Positions 40,117 through 48,573 of a stretch of 64,000 bases of DNA are shown piece after piece. Position 1 is the first letter of the stretch. Each line of letters starts with the position of its first letter. The translations under genes and the position numbers were made by a program. Origin of the DNA: Peteryoungia ipomoeae. GTDB lineage: Bacteria; Pseudomonadota; Alphaproteobacteria; Rhizobiales; Rhizobiaceae. The stretch covers positions 682,001-746,000 of the forward strand of contig NZ_STGV01000001.1 in assembly GCF_004912165.1 (NCBI RefSeq), written 5' to 3'. The notes under the pieces are model-generated. The model worked only from the letters and a program-made list of their open reading frames with translations. It searched no databases and was not told where the DNA came from.

Positions 40117-41073
40117 ATGCTGAACTGGAATTTCATGGCAGGCGGGAGTGCTCCGATGGCAGAGATCTCCAGTGGCCCGCCCGTTTCGTCAGTCGCGACA
40201 CCAACCCAGCCCATACAGCCTGCCAAGCCCGCGGTCGCGCTCGCACTCGGGGGCGGTGCCGCTCGCGGATGGGCGCATATCGGCGTTTTGCGGGCGCTCG
40301 ATGAAGAGGGAATCGCCGTCAGCATGATTGCGGGAACGTCGATCGGCGCGCTGGTTGGCGGGTGCTATCTGGCGGGCCGGCTCGATGAATTGGAAGCATT
40401 CGCTCGCTCCCTGACCATGCGGCGCATAGCCTCCCTGCTCGATTTGACGATCGGCGGTGGCGGCCTGCTGGGCGGGATGCGACTCACAAAACGCATGCAG
40501 GAGCATCTGGAAGGTCTGACGATCGAAGACCTGCCGAAACCCTTTGTCGCCGTCGCCTCCGAACTGCATAGCGGCCATGAAGTCTGGATTGGCGGTGGCG
40601 ACCTGATCACGGCACTCAGGGCCTCTTATGCCCTGCCAGGCATTTTCGAGCCAGTTCGCTGCAACAATCGCACGCTGATTGACGGCGCCCTGGTCAACCC
40701 GGTGCCTGTCTCGGTCTGCCGGGCGCATGAGCAACCTTTGGTCATGGCCGTCAACCTCAACTATGACGTCTTTGGCCGCTCAGCCGTCGTCAAACATCTC
40801 GCAAGCCGCGAACCTGTCGATGGCAGCGCACAGGCGGACCCCAAGCGGATGGGCCTGACCGGCGTCATGGTACAGGCCTTCAACATCATCCAGGACCGTA
40901 TATCGCGGGCCCGCCTTGCCGGCGATCCGCCAGATCTTGCGCTTCATCCGCGGCTGAGTGATATCGGCCTTTCCGAATTTCACCGGGCTGGCGAGGCGAT
41001 TGACCGCGGCTACCAAGAGGCGAAAGTTCGGGTATCAGAAATCCGCCGCATGCAGGATGCCATCCTACGCTGA
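40117..41073 (+). CDS. Patatin-like phospholipase (RssA-type)
   Basis: A 318-residue patatin-family lipid acyl hydrolase. Seen: oxyanion loop LGGGAARGWAHIG (44-56), nucleophile Ser75 in GTSIG, and the catalytic Asp189 in DGALVNP, giving the Ser-Asp dyad. The N-terminal 35 residues are low-complexity; a second ATG at 40156 has a better ribosome site (GGGAG 7 nt upstream) and would give 305 residues. No signal peptide is clear. Substrate unknown; the bacterial RssA-type branch is mostly uncharacterised. It converges on the CBS-pair gene. Confidence 0.88.
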   Translation: MLNWNFMAGGSAPMAEISSGPPVSSVATPTQPIQPAKPAVALALGGGAARGWAHIGVLRALDEEGIAVSMIAGTSIGALVGGCYLAGRLDELEAFARSLTMRRIASLLDLTIGGGGLLGGMRLTKRMQEHLEGLTIEDLPKPFVAVASELHSGHEVWIGGGDLITALRASYALPGIFEPVRCNNRTLIDGALVNPVPVSVCRAHEQPLVMAVNLNYDVFGRSAVVKHLASREPVDGSAQADPKRMGLTGVMVQAFNIIQDRISRARLAGDPPDLALHPRLSDIGLSEFHRAGEAIDRGYQEAKVRVSEIRRMQDAILR

Positions 41074-41107
41074 CGTGAAGCGAAACTCTGAAATCCCGCG
41101 AACGGAC

Positions 41108-41542
41108 TTAGCCGGCGATATACGCCTTGATCTGCTCCGTTTCTGCCTCGATTTCCCGAATGCGGGACTTCACGACGTCACCGATCGAAATGATTCCCGA
41201 TAGCTGGCCCTCGCGCTCGACGGGGACGTGGCGAAAACGCCGTGTCGACATCGTCTCCATCAACTCGTTCACCGTTGTTTCTTCTCTGCAGCGGAAAACA
41301 TCGGCGGTCATATAGGCGGAGACCGGCTGATCGAAGGCGTCGCGACCTGCCGTCCCGATGGCACGGACCACATCGCGTTCGGTAAATATGCCGACGATCC
41401 GGTTGTCCATTCCGACAACAACGACGGCGCCAATCTTGTGCTCTTCAAGGATGCGCGCCGCATCGGCGAGGGAAACATTGGGATTGACGGTGACGACGTT
41501 GCGCCCCTTCTGTTCCAGGATGCTCTTTGCGGATGCTGCCAT
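41108..41542 (-). CDS. CBS-pair domain protein
   Basis: A 144-residue protein made of two CBS motifs (about 18-70 and 82-135), forming one Bateman module. Both show the pattern GAVVVVGMDNRIVGIFTERDVVRAI and RHVPVEREGQLSGIISIGDVVKSR (split by loops). Such stand-alone modules bind adenosyl nucleotides and regulate a partner; the target here is unknown. AGGAGG 6 nt upstream supports the ATG at 41542; the open frame extends 67 codons further, into the rhomboid gene's end, without support. Confidence 0.9.
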   Translation of the reverse strand: MAASAKSILEQKGRNVVTVNPNVSLADAARILEEHKIGAVVVVGMDNRIVGIFTERDVVRAIGTAGRDAFDQPVSAYMTADVFRCREETTVNELMETMSTRRFRHVPVEREGQLSGIISIGDVVKSRIREIEAETEQIKAYIAG

Positions 41543-41642
41543 GCTTGCCTCCTTCTGGAGCGACGCGCCTAGCACGCCGTTCCTCCTCCCATTGAGGAGT
41601 GAATGGTGCATCGAAGAAGCACACAATGCAACATCTCTAAAA

Positions 41643-42404
41643 TTAAGGGGAAAATCCTCTCGTGCCGCGAAAATCAAAGAGCGGGAAGCAAAAGAAGCCA
41701 AAGATAAAGCCGCCAATATGGGCATCCCAAGCAATATTCGCACCTCCGGCCCCCATGACCGGCAGGCCGAATGCGATGGCGAAGTTACCGATGAACCAGA
41801 TCAGGACAAAGACCCGAACGGTCTTTTCGTGAAGCGATTGCCCAACTGACAGGAGCGGCGGCCGGGCATCTCCCCCTCCCCGACCCACTCTCCGTCCGCC
41901 AAACGCAAATCTGCATGCGGCCCCCATCAAGGCAGCGATCACGCCAGAAGCTCCGACCAGCAGCGAACTGGCACCCCAATTCACGAAAAGGTGAAGCGCG
42001 GCAGCCGCCGCCGCAGAAGCGATCCAGAACGCGAGAAACCGGGCAGCTCCGACACGCTTGGCGACGGGCGCGCCGAAGGCCACCAACCAAAGGCTGTTGA
42101 ATATGAGATGCTCCCAGCCGCCGTGTAAAACCGAATAGGTTATCGGTGACCAAACCCAAGCAAGGGACTGATCCGAAAAGGGAATCACGTAGCGTACGGG
42201 GGAAAAGCCAAGCTCTACCGAAAGCCATGCGCCGATATCGAGCGGGAAGACGTACACCATCAGCAGATGCATCCCGACGATGACGCCGAGCGCCACCAGG
42301 ACGGGTGCCGGGATGTTAAAGATTGGCGGCTCCGTCGAAGGCGTGGGCATAATGTCGTCTGAGGGGACATCGCCATTGCCGACCGTGTTGCGCTCACTGC
42401 TCAT
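41643..42404 (-). CDS. Rhomboid-family intramembrane serine protease
   Basis: A 253-residue protein with a soluble N-terminal tail (1-32) and about six membrane segments. Catalytic Ser153 lies in GASG and His229 in AHIGG, giving the rhomboid dyad; HGGWEHLIFNS (94-104) is the conserved loop-helix with Asn103. Substrate unknown. A Gly/Arg-rich cytoplasmic loop (about 168-182) and a short basic tail are present. It precedes the CBS-pair gene on the same strand and is divergent from the PilZ gene. Confidence 0.9.
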   Translation of the reverse strand: MSSERNTVGNGDVPSDDIMPTPSTEPPIFNIPAPVLVALGVIVGMHLLMVYVFPLDIGAWLSVELGFSPVRYVIPFSDQSLAWVWSPITYSVLHGGWEHLIFNSLWLVAFGAPVAKRVGAARFLAFWIASAAAAAALHLFVNWGASSLLVGASGVIAALMGAACRFAFGGRRVGRGGGDARPPLLSVGQSLHEKTVRVFVLIWFIGNFAIAFGLPVMGAGGANIAWDAHIGGFIFGFFCFPLFDFRGTRGFSP

Positions 42405-42572
42405 TTACACCCCAATATATCTACTGAATCCGAAATCCATCGTCAGATTTTCGCACGATTTTTTCGCAATACACGTTTATCGGGACCGGAATCTGGCCGC
42501 GAAAGCAAACGTTATATTAACGGCTGACCGATAAATCTGCTCGTATCCGCAATAAAAGACAGACCGTCGAAG

Positions 42573-43190
42573 ATGCAATCCTCGCTGACAAGCCAGCCCT
42601 CGACACTTGCCCCGCCACCGGGTGTGCAACGCGCTTTTCAGCGTGTTTCCGTGAGCCTCCAGGGCCGCTTGATGCTGGCCAATTATGAGGAATATGTCTG
42701 CAAGGTTGTGGACATGTCTCCAGGCGATGTGCGCTTCGCCTGTGCAGGCTGCCCACGCGTGAATGAACGGATTGTTGCCTATATCGACCACCTGGGTCGA
42801 ATCGAAGGCACGGTCGTCAAAGTTCTCGACGACGGATTTGTCATTTCGATCAATGCCACCGCACGAAAGCGCGAAAAACTCGCCGCGCAATTGACCTGGC
42901 TCGCCAACAAGCATGAACTCGGCCTTCCGGAAGACCGCCGTCACGACCGCCTCGCTCCCCGCAAGACCCGGACCGAGCTCACCCTTGACGACGGCCAGAG
43001 CCTGCCCTGCCGTCTGATTGACCTGTCCCTCTCCGGCGCCGCAGTGGACATCGATGTAAGGCCACCAATCGGCACCGCGGTGATCCTCGGCCAGAACATG
43101 CGCGGCCGCATTGTCCGCCATTTCGCCGAAGGCGTTGCCGTCGAGTTCTTGACTTTGCAAACACGCGACAGCCTCGCCGAATTTCTCTGA
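42573..43190 (+). CDS. Tandem PilZ domain protein
   Basis: A 205-residue cytoplasmic protein. The C-terminal domain (about 120-200) is a full PilZ module with the c-di-GMP motif RLAPR (Arg126, Arg130) followed by D-x-S-x-x-G (Asp150-Gly155). The N-terminal half (about 20-98) resembles PilZ (QRVSVSLQGRLML, VVDMSPGDVRFAC) but lacks the R-x-x-x-R pair. It is probably a c-di-GMP receptor with one binding and one degenerate module. It has a terminator of its own. Confidence 0.85.
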   Translation: MQSSLTSQPSTLAPPPGVQRAFQRVSVSLQGRLMLANYEEYVCKVVDMSPGDVRFACAGCPRVNERIVAYIDHLGRIEGTVVKVLDDGFVISINATARKREKLAAQLTWLANKHELGLPEDRRHDRLAPRKTRTELTLDDGQSLPCRLIDLSLSGAAVDIDVRPPIGTAVILGQNMRGRIVRHFAEGVAVEFLTLQTRDSLAEFL

Positions 43191-43214
43191 TCGATAGATC
43201 AACGTACCTGTGCG

Positions 43215-43247
43215 AAGGGCGCCCGCAAGCAGCGAGGCGCCCTTTTT
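43215..43247 (+). terminator. Rho-independent terminator of the PilZ gene
   Basis: AAGGGCGCC (43215-43223) pairs with GGCGCCCTT (from 43236) around a 12-nt loop, ending in CCCTTTTT, 24 bp past the stop. Confidence 0.88.
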
Positions 43248-43453
43248 CGTTGCCGTCGCATCTGGTGCGGGACGGCGCCTGTCATTGCCTTGCATTTTAA
43301 CAAAATTCGATTTCAATTTTCCGAAATATAGATTCAAATAAACGATAAATACAAATAGGATTTGTTTTTGTTTCTATTATAATTGAACCGCGAACCTTCG
43401 CGAGAGATCAAATCTTATGTGTCATTGTACATCCCATCACAGGGAGAAAAGCA

Positions 43454-44065
43454 ATGACAACAAAGAAAATCCTGGGAATGCTAATTTCGGCAACCATCAC
43501 GCTGGCAGGAGCAAACGCCGCGATGGCGGCCGGTCAGGCCTCGATGAAAGTGGTCGGCAAGGCCAACCCTCCGATTGGCCACTATGAGTTCTGTCAGATC
43601 AACACCGCTGAATGCGAGGCAACGGGTCGCGATGCGGGGCCACATCGGCTGACCGAACAGACCTGGCGCGCGCTGCTTGAAGTCAACTATGACATCAACA
43701 CCAAAATCATGCCGCTCACCGACATGGAGATCTACGGTGTCGAAGAGCGCTGGGCGTATCCGATTTCCGTTGGCGACTGTGAAGATTTCGCCCTGCTCAA
43801 GCGCAAACTCCTGATTGATCGCGGTTTCTCACCATCGGATCTGCTGATGACAGTGGTCCTTCAACCCAATGGCGAAGGTCATGCCGTTCTAACCGTGCGC
43901 ACAGACCGCGGCGACTTCGTGCTCGACAACATGCGCAACAAGGTGATGCTCTGGTCCGAAACTGAATACACCTACCTCAAGCGCCAGTCGTCCACCCATG
44001 CAGGCCGCTGGGTCAAGCTCCAGGATGGTCGCGCAAGCTTTGTCGGCAGCGTCAACTCGAACTGA
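43454..44065 (+). CDS. Bacterial transglutaminase-like cysteine protease (BTLCP, C93)
   Basis: A 203-residue exported protein. A signal peptide (about 1-26, MAAGQA cleavage) precedes the DUF920/C93 domain with the catalytic Cys109 in GDCEDFA, His143 in GEGHAVL and Asp158 in FVLDNM, the full triad. In other bacteria related proteases (LapG type) cleave adhesins under c-di-GMP control. The neighbouring PilZ gene makes such a link tempting, but no LapD or adhesin is in the window. The upstream 160 bp is markedly AT-rich. GGGAG sits just before the ATG. Confidence 0.9.
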   Translation: MTTKKILGMLISATITLAGANAAMAAGQASMKVVGKANPPIGHYEFCQINTAECEATGRDAGPHRLTEQTWRALLEVNYDINTKIMPLTDMEIYGVEERWAYPISVGDCEDFALLKRKLLIDRGFSPSDLLMTVVLQPNGEGHAVLTVRTDRGDFVLDNMRNKVMLWSETEYTYLKRQSSTHAGRWVKLQDGRASFVGSVNSN

Positions 44066-44124
44066 TTATCTCAACTTCGGCCACGGTCCGTCCCCGCCAC
44101 CCGTCCCCCGACCGCGGCAGAAGC

Positions 44125-44163
44125 GCCGGTCCCGCACCCCGCGGGACCGGCCCCTCAAATTTT
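44125..44163 (+). terminator. Strong hairpin terminator after the C93 protease gene
   Basis: Arms GCCGGTCCCGC (44125-44135) and GCGGGACCGGC (44141-44151) form a perfect 11-bp stem with a 5-nt loop, followed by CCCTCAAATTTT. It lies about 60 bp past the stop; the following region to 44245 holds the next gene's leader. Confidence 0.75.
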
Positions 44164-44245
44164 AAGCTCGCATTAACCACAATCGCGGAAAGCTTTTCCC
44201 GTCGCTGCGATCGCCGCGGCAGATGCCGTCAGCCAGGGAAAGACC

Positions 44246-44983
44246 ATGCCCGATCACGACACGACGCACAGTACGCCCGGCCCGCTACTGTCCAATCGCT
44301 TCCTGTCCGTCGCAACTGCGGTCATTGCCGTGCTCGCCCTGTCGTCTCTGGCCATCAGCTTTGCCGGCAAACACTATGGGCACCAATTGGCGCTCGCCAA
44401 TCATTCCGACAGCACGACACCCATCAAGGTCGCCATCGGCCGAGATGTTCTCACATTGCCGGAAAACACTCTGCGCTTTGCAGTACAGAGAGTGAGCAAG
44501 GCTCACGAGCAAGTGGATTTGTACCTGTCCTGGCCCGAGATGAGAGGATACGAAGACGCACTTCGGAGCCGCTTCAACAGCACTCACCCCGCAGGCATCG
44601 TATTCCTTCAGATTTCGCAAAGCACCATGACGCGCGATATGTCAGGGAGGCTGGATCCGATCTACAGGCAACTTCTCGGACCCGGCGTAACGCAAGGTCC
44701 GGGCGGCCTTGAGGAGCGCCATTTCCTGCCAGGTACCGGCTACGAGGGCGAGGTCCTGCTCACAGGCACAGACAAAGCTGGCCACGTCTATGCAGTTCGC
44801 TGCCTGGACCCTGCCAGAGGGAGCGCGCCGACAAGTAGCGACTGCCAGCGCGACATTCATCTGGGTCGCGACATGAGTGTTCTCTACCGTTTTCCACGCA
44901 ATATTCTGCACGACTGGGAAAATCTGGAAAGCGCAATTCGCACTTACATTCAATCTCGACTCTCGCCGGCAACATCCAGTTGA
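44246..44983 (+). CDS. Single-pass membrane protein of unknown function
   Basis: A 245-residue protein with one N-terminal membrane segment (about 21-41, ATAVIAVLALSSLAISFAG) after a polar tail, and a soluble extracytoplasmic domain (about 60-240) with two Cys residues in the second half (YAVRCLDP and SSDCQRDI) that could form a disulfide. The start at 44246 is in frame with the domain. It resembles conserved rhizobial proteins of unknown function. It lies 133 bp upstream of the carboxypeptidase gene. Confidence 0.7.
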   Translation: MPDHDTTHSTPGPLLSNRFLSVATAVIAVLALSSLAISFAGKHYGHQLALANHSDSTTPIKVAIGRDVLTLPENTLRFAVQRVSKAHEQVDLYLSWPEMRGYEDALRSRFNSTHPAGIVFLQISQSTMTRDMSGRLDPIYRQLLGPGVTQGPGGLEERHFLPGTGYEGEVLLTGTDKAGHVYAVRCLDPARGSAPTSSDCQRDIHLGRDMSVLYRFPRNILHDWENLESAIRTYIQSRLSPATSS

Positions 44984-45116
44984 CTTGCTAAAATCCGGGC
45001 AATTTTCTCAATGGAACCTTCATTATAAACGACTTGGTAAGGCTCCTTGCCTACTCTTTGGAAAGCTCTCGTCGCTCCGTGCGGCAAACCGCAGATTTAA
45101 TTCAAAGAGTATCACT

Positions 45117-46511
45117 GTGCATAAAATCCCGGGACGTGTTCTGTCTGTCTTTGCTCGCGTATGCGTGACGGCTTTGGTGGCAGGCTTGATGATCTTCGGC
45201 GCGGAACGCAGCGCCTTCGCCAATCCGAAATATGCCGGTATTGTCATTGACGCGAAGACCGGTGAGGTCCTCTACAACGAGGATGGTGACTCGCAGCGCT
45301 ATCCGGCGTCGCTGACGAAAATGATGACTCTTTATCTTGTGTTCGAAGCGCTCGACCAGGGTCGCATCACCATGAAGAGCAAGGTAACTTTCTCTGCCAA
45401 CGCCGCGGCCGAACCACCGACGAAGCTTGGTGTTGGCACTGGCCGTAGCGTGACGGTCGAACAGGCCATCTATGCGCTCGTCACCCGCTCCGCAAATGAT
45501 GCCGCAACGGCGCTTGGCGAAATGCTGGCCGGCTCTGAAACCCGCTTTGCGCAGCAGATGACGGCGAAAGCCCGCAGCCTTGGCATGAGCCGCACGACCT
45601 ACCGCAATGCTCATGGCCTGCCAAATAGCGGCCAGGTGACAACCGCGCGCGACCAGGCGCGCCTGTCGATGGCCTTGCGTCAGCATTTCCCGCAATATTA
45701 TGGCGTGTTCTCCGCTCGCAGCTTCAAGTTCGGCAAGCAGACCATTTCGAACCACAATCGCCTCCTTGGCACGGTCCGCGGCGTCGACGGCATCAAGACT
45801 GGCTACACCCGCGCCTCCGGCTACAATCTGGCTACATCTGCGCAGGCAGGCGGACGCTCCATCGTTGCCGTCGTGCTGGGTGCGCGTTCCGGTGCCAGCC
45901 GAAATGCCCATATGACCAATCTCGTCGAGCGTTACCTGCCGCAAGCGTCGCGGAGCGGTTCGGGCAATCTGATCGCCAAGAAGGCGTCTCCAGCAACTGG
46001 TGATATTGGCACCGCATCCGCCTTTTCTCTGCCGACGACCGGACCTGTGCCGGATGTGCGGTTCAACGGCGTCCAGGCATCGGCCTATGCCGAGACGGTG
46101 ACCAACAGCGTTCCAGCCCCGATGCAGGCTGTCGCGCCAAGTGCCGCTCCGGCCTATGCTCCGCCTGCACCCGTCGCCGTGACCGACCGCATGCCGACCG
46201 GCTCGATCCCGGCTGCCAACGCACCTGATATCGATAGCGTTACCACCGCCTCGACCTCCACGCCGACGGGTTGGATCGTCCAGGTCGGCACGTCGCCCGA
46301 ACAGTCGTCGGCGATGGATCTCCTGCGCGCAGCGCAAGATAAAGGCGGCAAGGTATTGCGTTCCGCCACCCCCTTCACTGTTGCCTATAACACCGGCTCT
46401 GCGCAGGTCTATCGTGCCCGATTTGGCGGCTTCGCCGATCAGGACGCCGCCGTGAACGCGTGCAAGGCGCTGAAGAAGAAAGGTATCGGCTGCTGGGCCG
46501 CCGCTCAATAA
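45117..46511 (+). CDS. D-alanyl-D-alanine carboxypeptidase with SPOR domain (DacF-like)
   Basis: A 464-residue low-molecular-mass penicillin-binding protein. It begins at a GTG (45117) with a signal peptide (about 1-36). The S11 peptidase domain (about 37-300) has Ser65-x-x-Lys68 in ASLTK, Ser125-Ala-Asn127 in RSAND and Lys227-Thr-Gly229 in KTGYT, so it is catalytically intact. A Pro/Ala/Thr-rich linker (about 300-380) leads to a C-terminal SPOR domain (about 383-464) that should bind denuded septal peptidoglycan. It trims the terminal D-Ala of stem peptides, probably at the septum. The frame runs further upstream, but that region is not coding. Confidence 0.93.
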   Translation: MHKIPGRVLSVFARVCVTALVAGLMIFGAERSAFANPKYAGIVIDAKTGEVLYNEDGDSQRYPASLTKMMTLYLVFEALDQGRITMKSKVTFSANAAAEPPTKLGVGTGRSVTVEQAIYALVTRSANDAATALGEMLAGSETRFAQQMTAKARSLGMSRTTYRNAHGLPNSGQVTTARDQARLSMALRQHFPQYYGVFSARSFKFGKQTISNHNRLLGTVRGVDGIKTGYTRASGYNLATSAQAGGRSIVAVVLGARSGASRNAHMTNLVERYLPQASRSGSGNLIAKKASPATGDIGTASAFSLPTTGPVPDVRFNGVQASAYAETVTNSVPAPMQAVAPSAAPAYAPPAPVAVTDRMPTGSIPAANAPDIDSVTTASTSTPTGWIVQVGTSPEQSSAMDLLRAAQDKGGKVLRSATPFTVAYNTGSAQVYRARFGGFADQDAAVNACKALKKKGIGCWAAAQ

Positions 46512-46550
46512 CGATTGGTCCCTCGAATTGTTGTGCGTACGAGGAATTCT

Positions 46551-46838
46551 ATGAGTATCAACGATACCCCGATGCTAGTCGACCAGGCCCAGGACAACCA
46601 GGGTGAGTACGCGCCGCTCTCCGGTCTGCACCCTTTGCATGAAGCGGCTTTTCGCCTTGCTGATCTCGGGGCACGGCAAAAGCGTTCACGCACCAAGGAA
46701 CTGATATCTGCGCTGCTTTCGCATGGCGCTCGCGCCTGGCGTTATTCTCAGCCCCAGACGCATATTCACCTGCATGTTCCCGTTCAAAGCGGACGCTTCC
46801 CGGTCATCATGCGGCTGCGTGACCGATCGCCGGCATGA
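46551..46838 (+). CDS. Small conserved hypothetical protein
   Basis: A 95-residue soluble, mostly helical protein ([22 protein letters not shown], split by loops) with a histidine-containing C-terminal strand region ([12 protein letters not shown]) and the tail [14 protein letters not shown] 7 nt upstream supports the ATG at 46551. Its stop overlaps the next start as ATGA (46835-46838), so it is coupled to the gamma-carbonic anhydrase. I do not recognise a function. Confidence 0.65.
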   Translation: MSINDTPMLVDQAQDNQGEYAPLSGLHPLHEAAFRLADLGARQKRSRTKELISALLSHGARAWRYSQPQTHIHLHVPVQSGRFPVIMRLRDRSPA

Positions 46839-47362
46839 GCGTGTACGCGCTGGGCGACCGCCGCCCCCATTTACCCCCGGGCGATCGATATTGGATTGCA
46901 CCGACGGCAGTCGTGGTCGGCGATGTCAGATTGGGCACCGATGTCAGTGTCTGGTTCGGTGCGGTGCTGCGCGGAGACAATGATCCGATCACGATTGGTG
47001 CTGGCAGCAATGTTCAGGACGGCACCGTGGTTCATTCCGACCCAGGCTTTCCCACACTGGTCGGGGCCGGCTGCACCATAGGACATCGCGCAATCCTGCA
47101 TGGCTGCACGCTTGGCGACAACACGCTCGTCGGCATGGGCGCAACCATTTTGAATGGCGCAATCATCGGAAAAAATTGCATTGTCGGCGCCAAAGCGCTC
47201 GTGACCGAGGGAAAGGTATTTCCGGACAATAGCCTTATCGTGGGTGCGCCCGCACGCGTGGTCCGAAGCCTCGACGACAATGCCGTTGCCCGCCTCAGGC
47301 TTTCCGCTGCCCATTATGTTGCAAATTGGCAGAGATATGCGGTTGGGCTGACGGTGCTCTGA
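46835..47362 (+). CDS. Gamma-class carbonic anhydrase-family protein
   Basis: A 175-residue left-handed beta-helix (hexapeptide repeat) protein. The three metal-binding histidines His67 (VVHSD), His84 and His89 (GHRAILHG) are present, as are Arg46 and Asp48 of RGD and Gln61, matching the YrdA/CaiE-type gamma-CA branch. The proton-shuttle Glu of the archaeal Cam enzyme is not evident, so activity is uncertain. It is coupled to the preceding gene by an ATGA overlap, and its stop codon abuts the zur stop on the other strand with no gap. Confidence 0.88.
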   Translation: MSVYALGDRRPHLPPGDRYWIAPTAVVVGDVRLGTDVSVWFGAVLRGDNDPITIGAGSNVQDGTVVHSDPGFPTLVGAGCTIGHRAILHGCTLGDNTLVGMGATILNGAIIGKNCIVGAKALVTEGKVFPDNSLIVGAPARVVRSLDDNAVARLRLSAAHYVANWQRYAVGLTVL

Positions 47363-47755
47363 TCAGGCGCAGCTCTCGCATAAGCCGCGAATCTCGATCG
47401 TCGTCTTCCCTGGTTTGAACGCCAGTTTCTTTGCGATGTCGGCGAGCCTGTGATCAACGGCATGATCATGAAATTCGGTCGCCACGCCGCATTTCTCGCA
47501 AATCATGAAAGCAACGGTCCCGTGGCCGGAACACCCGTCATGCGGATGCGCACAGGCCACAAAGGCATTGATACTTTCGACCCTGTGCACCAGGCCCATG
47601 TCCACCAGCTTTTCAAGTGCACGGTAAACCTGAAGCGGTGCGCGGAACCCGTCGCCCCGAAGCTTGTCGAGAAGCGTATAGGCCGAAAGTGGGGTCTGAG
47701 CATCCCGCAACGCGCCGAAGACAAGTGATTGATTACGGGTCAGATCAGTTGTCAT
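47363..47755 (-). CDS. zur: Zinc uptake regulator Zur (Fur family)
   Basis: A 130-residue Fur-family repressor that binds DNA with zinc. It has a winged helix (about 15-65, DKLRGDGFRAPLQVYRALEKLVDMGLVHRV, in two runs) and the metal sites: Cys86-x-x-Cys89 in CEKC, Cys126-x-x-Cys129 in CESC for structural zinc, and a His-rich hinge (HPHDGCSGHG, FHDHAVDH). It is the last gene of znuC-znuB-zur, with an ATGA overlap to znuB. Likely autoregulated with the divergent znuA. Confidence 0.93.
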   Translation of the reverse strand: MTTDLTRNQSLVFGALRDAQTPLSAYTLLDKLRGDGFRAPLQVYRALEKLVDMGLVHRVESINAFVACAHPHDGCSGHGTVAFMICEKCGVATEFHDHAVDHRLADIAKKLAFKPGKTTIEIRGLCESCA

Positions 47756-48573
47756 GAGCGAACTCCGTTTTGGGTTTCAGAGGAGAGACGGCCTCGCCGC
47801 GGGAGGAGGCTCAGCAGAAACAGCAGGAGGGCCGCGACGACGATCGACGGCCCGGACGGGGTGTCCTGCGTCAGTGAACCAAAGAGGCCGATGATGACGG
47901 CCAGCATCCCGATCAAGGAGGCCACAAGAGCCATACCCTCCGGGGTGCCCGCGAACCGGCGGGCCGTCGCGGCCGGGATGATCAACAATGCGGTGATCAG
48001 GAGGATCCCCACGATCTTCATGGCGATCGCAATTACCAGCGCCATGAGGAGCATGAAGATGATCTTGGCGCGCTCCGGGCGCAACCCCTCTGCCTCAGCC
48101 AGTTCCTCATTGACTGTGGCGGCCAGCAGTGGCGTCCATAACAATGCAATGACACCAACAACGAGGGCTCCACCTGCCCAAATGATCGCAACGTCGGCCA
48201 TCGTTACTGCCAGAATGTCGCCAAAGAGGAAGCTGACGAGGTCGAACCGTACCCACGACATGAAGGCCACCATGACCAGACCGAGGGCAAGCGTCGCGTG
48301 GCTGAGTATCCCCAGAAGCGCATCCGCAGACAGGCCCTGACGCTTTTGTAGCGCGAGCAATACCAGAGAGATGCCCGCTGCCACGCAAAAGACGCTGATC
48401 ATCAGATTGAGTGAAAGCAACAAGGAAAGAGCCACGCCCAACAATGCCGAATGGGCCATGGTATCGCCAAAATAGGCCATTCTGCGCCATATGACGAAGC
48501 ATCCAAGCGGACCTGTCGTCGCGGCCAGACCTATTCCGGCAAGAAGAGCGCGGACAAAAAAATCATCGAACAT
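47752..48573 (-). CDS. znuB: Zinc ABC transporter permease ZnuB
   Basis: A 273-residue integral membrane protein with about eight predicted segments, the family 9 metal-ABC permease. Seen: PLGCFVIWRRMAYFGDTMAHSALLGVALSLLL (in two runs) and the loop AEAEGLRPERAKIIFMLLMALVIAIAMKIVGILL, the EAA-like coupling region. It carries Zn2+ across the inner membrane with ZnuC. Its start overlaps the 3' end of znuC by 11 bp, and its stop overlaps the zur start as ATGA. Confidence 0.95.
   Translation of the reverse strand: MFDDFFVRALLAGIGLAATTGPLGCFVIWRRMAYFGDTMAHSALLGVALSLLLSLNLMISVFCVAAGISLVLLALQKRQGLSADALLGILSHATLALGLVMVAFMSWVRFDLVSFLFGDILAVTMADVAIIWAGGALVVGVIALLWTPLLAATVNEELAEAEGLRPERAKIIFMLLMALVIAIAMKIVGILLITALLIIPAATARRFAGTPEGMALVASLIGMLAVIIGLFGSLTQDTPSGPSIVVAALLLFLLSLLPRRGRLSSETQNGVRS

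Noticed and set aside
41558-41583. GGAAC-type stress promoter before the CBS-pair gene
   Set aside because: The -10 part has a mismatch and the implied start would leave almost no leader for the ribosome site.
45102-46508. A 468-codon minus-strand frame opposite the D,D-carboxypeptidase
   Set aside because: Antisense shadow; the plus-strand protein has all catalytic motifs.
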